Translations under genes and position numbers: made by a program
The notes under the pieces: generated by a model
The model's database searches: none
Seen by the model: only the letters and a program-made list of their open reading frames with translations
What the model was told of the DNA's origin: nothing
From: Pedococcus sp.
GTDB taxonomy: Bacteria; Actinomycetota; Actinomycetes; Actinomycetales; Dermatophilaceae
DNA length: 13,832 bases
Assembly (NCBI GenBank): GCA_025936615.1
Contig: JAICSZ010000015.1
Coordinates: forward strand, 1 to 13,832
Direction of reading: 5' to 3'
Shown: positions 1 to 5,639 of the stretch, in pieces
Position numbering within the stretch: the first letter of the stretch is position 1
Layout: each line of letters begins with the position of its first letter

Positions 1-122
1 CGTAGCTCGCCATGACCCAAGAGTGCGCCCAGTCCTGCTCCACGACAAGCACGACTGCGCCGCTCGCCCCTCAGGGGAGCGGGACCTAGGCTGGCCGAGC
101 CAGCGCCGAGGAGGAGACCCGC
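1..122 (+). promoter_or_regulatory. selA upstream region with a GC-rich hairpin
   Basis: No complete gene is visible before selA. One frame is open from base 1 to a TGA at 13-15 and could be the tail of an upstream gene, but four codons are too few to identify it. At 60-82 there is a hairpin: CCGCT and CCCC (2-nt bulge between them), loop TCA, then GGGGAGCGG. It has no T-run, so it is not a classical terminator. It might be a leader structure; selAB leaders in Escherichia coli carry a SECIS-like repressive hairpin, but this loop lacks GU, so that link is only a guess. A strong ribosome-binding site GAGGAGGAG lies at 108-116. I found no tRNA-Sec here. Confidence 0.35.
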
Positions 123-1421
123 ATGCCGCAGCCGCACCCGCGGGACGCCCGGCGCCGCGTGCCCCGCACGGACCGCGTCCTCGCAGAGGAACCGGTGGCG
201 GGCGCAGTCTCGCGCCTTGGTCGGGACACCGTGAAGGCTGCCGTCGCGGCCGCCCAGCAGCGGGTGCGCAACGGCGAGATCTCCCCCGACCAGGTCGTCG
301 CGGCGACGCTGGCCGCGCTTCCGGAACACGTCACGACGATGACCCCCGTGCTCAACGCGACGGGAGTTGTCATCCACACCAACCTCGGGCGCGCGCCGCT
401 GTCCTCGGCCGCGCTCGAGGCGATGACGACGGCCGCGGGCTACGTGGACGTCGAGCTGGACCTCGCCACCGGTCAGCGGTCCTCACGTGGTCGCGCGGCC
501 TCGGCCGCCCTCCTGCGCGCGGTGCCCGAGGCGCAGGCGGCTCTCGTCGTGAACAACGGAGCAGCGGCTCTCGTGCTCGCGACCACCGCCCTGGCGGCCG
601 GCCGCGAGGTGCTGGTGAGCCGCGGGGAGATGGTCGAGATCGGTGACGGCTTCCGCCTCCCTGACCTCATCGCCAGCACGGGAGCCCGGCTACGCGAGGT
701 GGGCACGACGAACCGGACGTCGCTGCAGGACTACGCCGACGCCGTCGGCCCTGACACGGGCTGCATCCTCAAGGTGCACCCGAGCAACTTCCGTGTCGAG
801 GGCTTCACCTCGTCGGTACCGGTGGTCGACCTGGCGTGCCTCGGTCCGCCTGTCGTGCACGACATCGGCAGCGGCCTGCTCGGCGCCCGCCCGCTGCTGC
901 CCGAGGAGCCGGACGCGGCCTCGTCACTGCGCGACGGGGCGTCGGTGGTGACCTGCAGCGGCGACAAGCTGCTGGGCGGACCCCAGGCAGGTCTGGTCCT
1001 GGGTCGCACGGACGCCGTGGAACGTCTCCGACGGCATCCGCTGGCCCGCGCCGTGCGCACGGACAAGACCACCCTCGCGGCACTCGAGGCCACCCTGCGG
1101 GGACCCACGCCTCCGGTCCTGCAGGCGATCGAGGCCGACCCCGGCCGGCTCCGCGCCCGGTGCGAGGCGGTCGTCGCCTCGCTCGCGCCGGAGATCGGCG
1201 CCACCGTGGTGCCCGCCCAGGGCGTCGTGGGCGGCGGCGGAGCTCCGGGACTGCGCCTCCCCGGGTGGGCGGTCGCCCTCCCCGAGCGGTATGCCGCTTT
1301 GTTGCGTTCGCGGACCCAGCCCGTCCTTGCGCGCGTGGAGCGAGGTCAGTGCCTGGTGGACCTGCGTTGCATCCCAGAGACCTCGGATGAGGTTGTGGCA
1401 GAGGCCATTCAGGGCTGCTGA
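123..1421 (+). CDS. selA: L-seryl-tRNA(Sec) selenium transferase SelA
   Basis: This cytosolic PLP enzyme converts Ser-tRNA(Sec) to Sec-tRNA(Sec) using selenophosphate, the step that supplies selenocysteine for UGA decoding. The 432-residue product has the family signatures: TGVVIHTNLGRAPLS (about residues 80-94), the substrate-loop region EVGTTNRT, HDIGSGLL, and the PLP-lysine motif SGDKLLGGPQAG with the Schiff-base lysine at residue 282. Length is slightly below the usual 450-470. The ATG at 123 is chosen because GAGGAGGAG lies 6 nt upstream. It ends 20 bp from the stop of the convergent MauA-like gene. selB, selD and selC, its obligate partners, are not in the window. Its presence implies at least one Sec protein in the genome, and a good candidate is in the adjacent operon. 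Identification is firm. Confidence 0.97.
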   Translation: MPQPHPRDARRRVPRTDRVLAEEPVAGAVSRLGRDTVKAAVAAAQQRVRNGEISPDQVVAATLAALPEHVTTMTPVLNATGVVIHTNLGRAPLSSAALEAMTTAAGYVDVELDLATGQRSSRGRAASAALLRAVPEAQAALVVNNGAAALVLATTALAAGREVLVSRGEMVEIGDGFRLPDLIASTGARLREVGTTNRTSLQDYADAVGPDTGCILKVHPSNFRVEGFTSSVPVVDLACLGPPVVHDIGSGLLGARPLLPEEPDAASSLRDGASVVTCSGDKLLGGPQAGLVLGRTDAVERLRRHPLARAVRTDKTTLAALEATLRGPTPPVLQAIEADPGRLRARCEAVVASLAPEIGATVVPAQGVVGGGGAPGLRLPGWAVALPERYAALLRSRTQPVLARVERGQCLVDLRCIPETSDEVVAEAIQGC

Positions 1422-1441
1422 GTGCGCACTCGGCCGCTGGC

Positions 1442-3007
1442 TCAGGCCGTGATCACACCGCCTTCGAACGTGCAGGTGAACCGGCCGTCGTCGGTGCGCA
1501 GGGTGCGGCTCAGGGGGTATCCATAGGGGCCAGTCGCGCCTCCGGCGTCCTTCCACCGTGCCAGGACGTTTCCGAACACGTCGTAGCCGGGCTTGCCGCT
1601 GAGCGCCCACACGTCGCCCGCTTGGAAGGTCTGGAAGGACCCGCGGCTGGTGGCCCTGGCGGGCGCGGTGGGGTACCGCAGCACGCCTGACCAGCGGCCC
1701 GAGGCCAGCCAGGCGCCGTACATGGCTCCCGCGACGAACTGCGTGGCGGTGCTTGCCGAGTCGGTGAAGCAGCCTTCCTGGAAGGTCTGGACCCAGCCGC
1801 TGTCGGGCAGGCCGCGTTGGATCCCTGAGGTCGGGTAGCCGAGTGGGCCGTCCTCCCGTCCGGACGCGGTCCACTGGTCCCACATGGAGCCGAAGACGGC
1901 CTGGGTGGAGGTGCTTGCCGAGTCGGTGAAGCAGCCTCTCTGGAAGGTCTGGATCCAGCCGCTGTCGCGTAGACCGTGTTGGATGCCAGAGGTCGGGTAG
2001 CCGAGGGGACTGTTCTCTCGACCGAGCGCCTTCCACTGGTTCCACATGGAGCCGAAGACGACCTGGGTAGTCGTGCTCGCGGAGTCGGTGACGGCGCCGT
2101 TGGCGAAGACCTGGATCCATCCACCGTCCCGCAGTCCGGTGATGCGGTCGGAGGCGGGGTAGCCCATGACACCGCGAGGTCCCCCCATGGCCTGCCAGTG
2201 CTGGTCGACCCAGGCCAGGAGCGCGCGAGTGCCATGGTCCGGGCTGGTGACGATCTTGCCACCCTGGTACTGCACGTAGGCACCCTTGCCGTCACCGACC
2301 TGGCGCACCGGCCCCGTCGAGGCCCGCAGGAACGAGCGCTGCTCGCCGAGGTCCCGGTACTTGAGGGAGATCGAGCCCCACACCGGCAGGCAGGGGGCGC
2401 TGTGCTCGGCGGTCCGGTTGTCCGAGAGGGAGGTGGTCGTGCAGCTCTCCCACTTGTACGGCGCCACACAGCTGACGACGCGGCAGTGCACCCCACCGCT
2501 GCACTTCACCTGGGTGTTGCACTGCCCGTAGCGGAACGCGTTGCAGCAGACCCGCCGCTGGTCGCAGGTCGCAGAGGACCCCCGGCCACACGAACAGCTC
2601 CAGCACCGGCTGTCGCAGATGCCGTCGCTGCAGCCGGTGGAGCACTTCGAGCACGATGCGTTGCAGTCGACGATGTAGCGGTACCCCTTGCCACACCAGG
2701 AGGAGTCAGCGGCCTTCCACCATCCTGCTGCGAAGCTGCCCGGCGGGCAGGCGTTGACGCCCTGGTTGATGGTGCAGCAGAACACCGTCCACCCGCTGTC
2801 GAAGGTGCTGCCCGGCCCACAGATCGAGGCGTAGGCCGAGACCGGGCGGAGCGCGTAGGTGCGGGGGTTGGTGGCCAGCGCCGAGCCGGCAACGGCGGCA
2901 CCGACCAGCATGCTGCGCCGGGACAGGGGACGGAAGCGCCGCGACAGGGAGCCGATCATCCCGACGAGGCCGCCAGGTCCGGCGTTGAGGTCCTCCAGGG
3001 TGCTCAC
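1442..3007 (-). CDS. Tat-exported MauA-like cysteine-rich protein with LGFP repeats
   Basis: This is an exported, probably wall-attached protein of 521 residues and unknown reaction. A twin-arginine signal is visible (LSRRSMLVG, Arg30-Arg31, hydrophobic run to Ala45). Residues 63-206 hold 22 cysteines and resemble the methylamine dehydrogenase light chain: NACPPGSFAAGWW followed by YRYIVDC matches the MauA pattern NCPPG...SW...YLIAYRDC around the tryptophan that forms the tryptophan tryptophylquinone (TTQ) cofactor. Residues about 260-521 are LGFP-type repeats (LGYPTSG twice, MGYPASD, YGYPLS), a module linked to actinobacterial cell walls. The start is GTG at 3007, overlapping the upstream gene's TGA by 4 bp, so translation is coupled. 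It is the last gene of a MauE/MauD/MauF-like operon. The MauA relation is my pattern match; whether a quinone forms is unknown, and the second TTQ tryptophan cannot be assigned with certainty. Confidence 0.85.
   Translation of the reverse strand: MSTLEDLNAGPGGLVGMIGSLSRRFRPLSRRSMLVGAAVAGSALATNPRTYALRPVSAYASICGPGSTFDSGWTVFCCTINQGVNACPPGSFAAGWWKAADSSWCGKGYRYIVDCNASCSKCSTGCSDGICDSRCWSCSCGRGSSATCDQRRVCCNAFRYGQCNTQVKCSGGVHCRVVSCVAPYKWESCTTTSLSDNRTAEHSAPCLPVWGSISLKYRDLGEQRSFLRASTGPVRQVGDGKGAYVQYQGGKIVTSPDHGTRALLAWVDQHWQAMGGPRGVMGYPASDRITGLRDGGWIQVFANGAVTDSASTTTQVVFGSMWNQWKALGRENSPLGYPTSGIQHGLRDSGWIQTFQRGCFTDSASTSTQAVFGSMWDQWTASGREDGPLGYPTSGIQRGLPDSGWVQTFQEGCFTDSASTATQFVAGAMYGAWLASGRWSGVLRYPTAPARATSRGSFQTFQAGDVWALSGKPGYDVFGNVLARWKDAGGATGPYGYPLSRTLRTDDGRFTCTFEGGVITA
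1749..2234 (-). repeat. Three 162-bp in-frame LGFP repeat units
   Basis: Three successive units of 162 bp (54 codons) begin at 1749, 1911 and 2073 on the plus strand. Each opens with gtgcttgccgagtcggtga or a close variant. The first two are nearly alike over long stretches, including the blocks encoding TDSAST and LGYPTSGIQ. The third is more diverged. They encode the LGFP repeats of the MauA-like protein. The similarity at DNA level suggests recent internal duplication or gene conversion. Confidence 0.85.
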
Positions 3008-3516
3008 GGCCGTCCTCCCTGACGGGCCATCGTGGCCCGGTCGGTGATCTGCAGGGTCCGCACGAACGCCTCTGCGCGGGCGACCGAGGCCATCCTCCGG
3101 GCGTGGCTGCCGACGACGGTGAACAGGCAGAACCCCCGACCGCCGGAGCTGAAGAAGTGCTGCGAGGCGCTCAGCCCCGGCAGCGGTCGCTGCAGCCGGT
3201 TGGGGCCGAACTGCGAGGGAGCCAGCCGCGGCACGCCCTGCTTCTCGAACAGCCCTTGGTCGGCGACCTCCGTGCCGTAGTCGACCAGGGCGACGAAGAC
3301 GTCATCGGGACCCAGCAGCTCCACGACCCCGCTGCCGAAGTCACCACGGTCCCGCGGCATGGGGCGGGTGCAGGCGTGCAGCACACCCCTCGTGACGTCG
3401 TCCTGCGGCACGACCGTGCGCGCGCCGAGCGCCGGTGGTTCGGCGCCCGGGAGGCGGCGCACCTCCACCGTCCAGCCCCTCGGCGTCTGCGCGCCCATGC
3501 CGTAGTTGTCGGACAT
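3004..3516 (-). CDS. Unrecognised 170-aa operon protein
   Basis: I do not recognise this family. The 170-residue product has no signal peptide and no membrane segment, so it should be cytosolic. It has two cysteines (49 and 130) that are not in a CxxC pair. Features worth noting are an acidic, hydrophobic stretch ELLGPDDVFVALVDYGTE (about 66-83) and HFFSSGGRGFCLFTVVG (about 120-136). The start is ATG at 3516, 5 nt after the stop of the Sec-protein gene, with GAGG just upstream. Its stop overlaps the GTG start of the MauA-like gene by 4 bp. Tight packing on both sides implies co-expression and a role in making, modifying or exporting the MauA-like protein, for example as a chaperone or an assembly factor. 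That role is inference only. Confidence 0.8.
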   Translation of the reverse strand: MSDNYGMGAQTPRGWTVEVRRLPGAEPPALGARTVVPQDDVTRGVLHACTRPMPRDRGDFGSGVVELLGPDDVFVALVDYGTEVADQGLFEKQGVPRLAPSQFGPNRLQRPLPGLSASQHFFSSGGRGFCLFTVVGSHARRMASVARAEAFVRTLQITDRATMARQGGRP

Positions 3517-3521
3517 TGCCC

Positions 3522-4211
3522 TCAGCTCCCCACTGCGGTGGCGACAAGTGTGGTGGCGGCTGCAGCCAAGGCCACCCTAGCGAGGACGTCCGCCGCGCTT
3601 GCCCATCTTTCAACCCGTTCGAACACCCGGTGCAGGGCCCTGCGGTCGGTGACCCTGCGCAAGCCCAGCGAGGGGAGGGCACGAACCAGCCCGAAGGTGC
3701 CGCCGATGGCGAGCCCGGCACCCAGGTGGCCGGACCAGGCGGCGAGGAGCACCGCGGCATACGTCGTGGCGCTGGTGGTGATCGTGACCAGGCCAAGACC
3801 GAGCTGCGCGCCGAAGCCGGCGCCGTAGACCCAGCCGCGGTACCGGGCGAGCCACTGCTCGTCGACCTGACGGTGCCAGGACGGCAGCGACAGCCCGCCG
3901 ACGCCCAGGTCGAGGGCGAGCCCGCCCAGCAGCAGGGCGGCGAGGAGGAGCTGGGTCGCGGACGAGGAGCGCCATCCCACCGGGACGAGCGACCCGAGGG
4001 TCGCGGCGAGGCCGCCGACCACGAGCCCGCCCACGAACGATCCGGCCACGTACGCCGTGGTGGTCAACCACCACCGGGAGCCGCGTGCCCGCTCACCGAG
4101 CGGGCTGATGCTCGAGAGCATCGACTCGCCTCAAGGCGACCATGTCGCATGAAGTGCTGCCACCACCGCCATGGGCAGGCCGAGCAGGAGGGCGGTGGTG
4201 GTCGGGTCCAC
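3522..4211 (-). CDS. MauF/CcdA-like membrane selenoprotein with in-frame UGA
   Basis: This is a predicted six-helix membrane protein of 229 residues, with selenocysteine at residue 27 encoded by TGA 4131-4133. Downstream of the TGA the frame encodes MLSSISPLGERARG and five hydrophobic segments. Upstream, the same frame gives a further helix (TTTALLLGLPMAVVAALHATWSP) starting from GTG 4211, three bases after the mauD-like stop, which fits coupled translation. The ATG at 4121 would lose this first helix. CcdA, DsbD and MauF proteins pass reducing equivalents across the membrane using a Pro-Cys in the first helix; here the UGA takes that cysteine's place. The product contains no cysteine at all, so Sec would be its only redox residue. 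It sits between MauD-like and unknown genes in the operon. Alternatives are a TGC/TGT-to-TGA mutation (pseudogene) or an ATG-started short protein. Family assignment is moderate; the frame evidence is strong. Confidence 0.82.
4087..4122 (-). promoter_or_regulatory. Candidate bacterial SECIS: two adjacent hairpins after the UGA
   Basis: Hairpin 1 (4122 to 4107) is GATGCT, loop CTCG, AGCATC, a perfect 6-bp stem starting 8 nt after the UGA; its loop lies 14 nt after it. Hairpin 2 (4105 to 4087) is GCCCGCTC, loop GGT, GAGCGGGC, a perfect 8-bp stem whose loop lies 33 nt after the UGA. The GGU loop recalls the apical GGU bound by SelB in the E. coli fdhF element. Bacterial SECIS elements lie inside the coding sequence, directly downstream of the UGA, as here. 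Which hairpin, or a fold of both, is the real element cannot be decided by eye. Base pairing is seen; function is inferred. Confidence 0.6.
4131..4133 (-). other. Candidate selenocysteine UGA codon
   Basis: The TGA interrupts an otherwise continuous frame from 4211 to 3522. Reading it as Sec gives the motif HATWSP-U-GES between helix 1 and the conserved-looking SMLSSISPLGE. A Cys codon differs from TGA by one base, as expected for a Cys/Sec exchange. Hairpins suitable for SelB follow at once, and selA is encoded about 2.7 kb away. Confidence 0.8.
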
Positions 4212-4214
4212 CGG

Positions 4215-5078
4215 TCAGCGCCGGTCGGCGGCCGCACGCCCCGAGTGCCCGCTGTAGTCGTGCCGATGGCCGTGGTCGTCAGCCGGCTCGTGGTCGGGGG
4301 AGGCGTAGAGGCTCGGGTCGCCCGGGCTGATGCCGGCCGCGAGCAGCTCGCTGTCCATGCGGGGCAGGCTGTCCCTCTCGCCCCGGCCGACCAGGTCGTC
4401 GCCCACCAGCATGCCCGGCCCAGCGCGACCCGCGGCGTTGCGCGCCTCCTCGCCGTCCGCGACGCCCTGGGCCATCAGGTCGCGTACCTGCGACCACGTC
4501 GTGGCCGACCCCTCGCCGGTCACCCTCCCGGCCTCGACGTAGACGAAGTAGGGGGAGCCCGGGATGTCATAGTCGGTCCAGGCGCCCGAGGACTGGACGA
4601 CCTCACGTCCCCCGGCCAGTGAACGCAGGCTGCCGGGCGACTCCTCCTCGGGTCCCTTGACGATGATGCGCAGCGTGCCGTCGCCCGGCACGGCGACCTC
4701 GCCACGGAACTCCTCCCAGAACGTCTGGCACACGCTGCAGCCGCTCGTGAGGAACGCGAGCAGGGTGCGCTGCCCGGGGCCTCCGAGGGTGATCGTGCGC
4801 TCCTCCCTGTCGAGGGTCGCGCCGACGATGTCGTGCGCCCTCGTCGAGTCCTTGCGGGTCGCAGGGACCACGCCGGCCTCGAGCTCCACCGGCACTGGTC
4901 CCGGGCCGCCCCCAGCCGCGACCGCGGCGGCGCCGGTGCCCGCCTCCTTCTCCAGGTCGAGACCGGCGCCGAGCTCGTGCAATGCCTTGAGGATCAGGGC
5001 GTGGCTGCGCAGCAGCCCCAGGACGAGCACGCCCAGCAGGACGACGGCGACGCCCTCGGCGATGACGACCGCAAGCAT
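4215..5078 (-). CDS. MauD-like membrane-anchored thioredoxin-fold protein
   Basis: This is a thiol-disulfide protein of 287 residues, anchored by an N-terminal helix (residues 2-22) with the catalytic domain expected outside the membrane. The active-site motif is SGCSVCQTFW (Cys114, Cys117), and the thioredoxin cis-proline region is IPGSPYFVYVE (Pro176). MauD is required to make the disulfide-rich light chain of methylamine dehydrogenase, and the order MauE-MauD-...-MauA is kept here. The ATG at 5078 lies 3 nt past the MauE-like stop; the stop lies 3 nt before the GTG of the Sec protein. Odd features are a variable linker rich in Gly/Ala/Pro (46-66) and a His/Asp-rich tail (HEPADDHGHRHDYSGH, about 263-278) that could bind metal. 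A TlpA-type reductase is the alternative label; the thioredoxin fold is secure. Confidence 0.87.
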   Translation of the reverse strand: MLAVVIAEGVAVVLLGVLVLGLLRSHALILKALHELGAGLDLEKEAGTGAAAVAAGGGPGPVPVELEAGVVPATRKDSTRAHDIVGATLDREERTITLGGPGQRTLLAFLTSGCSVCQTFWEEFRGEVAVPGDGTLRIIVKGPEEESPGSLRSLAGGREVVQSSGAWTDYDIPGSPYFVYVEAGRVTGEGSATTWSQVRDLMAQGVADGEEARNAAGRAGPGMLVGDDLVGRGERDSLPRMDSELLAAGISPGDPSLYASPDHEPADDHGHRHDYSGHSGRAAADRR

Positions 5079-5081
5079 CAG

Positions 5082-5609
5082 TCAGCCCTTCGTGGTGGTG
5101 CGGATGGCGGCAGGGGTGGTGGTCGGCAGGACGGCCAGCACCTGCCAGGCCAGGAACGCGATGACCGCCCCCAGCGCGACGGTGGTGACCATGGCGGCGT
5201 CCACACCCGTCCAGACGCCCCGTGGGGGGTCGATGGTTGCCCACAGCGCGACCAGGGCAGCGGCGGCGGTGAGGACGAGATGGGTGCGCGTGGCCGGCGT
5301 GTCGGCCTTGCCGAAGCATCCGCACGAGCCGAGGACACCGCCGCGGGCCAGGACCCGCGCGACGAAGAGGGTGAAGACGAGGTATGCCGCGGCCACCAGT
5401 GCCGAGCTCGCTCGCCCGGGTGCCACGACGGCCCAACCTCCGATGGCGACCTCAGCGAGCGCGAAGGCACGCACGAGGACGCGAGGAACCGGCATACCGG
5501 CGACGCGCAGCGCGCGAACCAGCGGCAGCGGGTCGGCGACCTTGGGCAGGCCCGCCACCACGAGCAGACCCGCAGCCGCGAGGAACGGTGCAGCGGCCAG
5601 GTCCCACAT
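5082..5609 (-). CDS. MauE/DoxX-like redox-associated membrane protein
   Basis: This is a small integral membrane protein of 175 residues with four likely helices. The opening FLAAAGLLVVAGLPKVADP resembles the first helix of MauE/DoxX proteins, and the motif SCGCFGK (Cys96, Cys98) matches the conserved CGCFG of MauE-type proteins. MauE works with MauD in light-chain maturation, probably moving electrons between the membrane and the thioredoxin-like partner. It is the first gene of the five-gene operon, 30 bp downstream of the DUF5324-like stop. The start at ATG 5609 has no clear ribosome-binding site but sits 8 nt after a TAGCGT box, consistent with a nearly leaderless transcript. Read-through from the upstream gene is also possible. 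Confidence 0.88.
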   Translation of the reverse strand: MWDLAAAPFLAAAGLLVVAGLPKVADPLPLVRALRVAGMPVPRVLVRAFALAEVAIGGWAVVAPGRASSALVAAAYLVFTLFVARVLARGGVLGSCGCFGKADTPATRTHLVLTAAAALVALWATIDPPRGVWTGVDAAMVTTVALGAVIAFLAWQVLAVLPTTTPAAIRTTTKG

Positions 5610-5617
5610 GCCGTCCC

Positions 5618-5623
5618 ACGCTA
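5618..5623 (-). promoter_or_regulatory. Possible -10 box for the MauE-MauA operon
   Basis: TAGCGT on the minus strand fits the actinobacterial TAnnnT -10 pattern and lies 8 nt before the ATG at 5609, so transcription would begin at or next to the start codon. No convincing -35 hexamer is seen at 16-18 nt. The same TAGCGT precedes the DUF881 gene. Confidence 0.3.
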
Positions 5624-5639
5624 CCCGCTCCGTGGTGCG

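Noticed and set aside
1..122. A tRNA-Sec gene upstream of selA
   Set aside because: No UCA anticodon arm or TTCGA-type T-loop in a long-variable-arm cloverleaf could be fitted.
924..2120. Long minus-strand frame over selA and the MauA-like gene
   Set aside because: It is Arg/His-rich, high-GC shadow coding with repeats that only mirror the LGFP repeats in a wrong frame.
3522..4121. A 199-aa membrane protein starting at ATG 4121 as the full gene
   Set aside because: It would lack the first membrane helix encoded in the same frame upstream, and would leave a 93-bp gap in an otherwise tightly packed operon. The UGA read-through model explains both.
4215..4217. The mauD-like stop TGA as a second Sec codon, since the next gene is in the same frame
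   Set aside because: The following GTG, 3 nt later, begins a sensible membrane helix, MauD and MauF are separate proteins elsewhere, and no redox motif surrounds this TGA.
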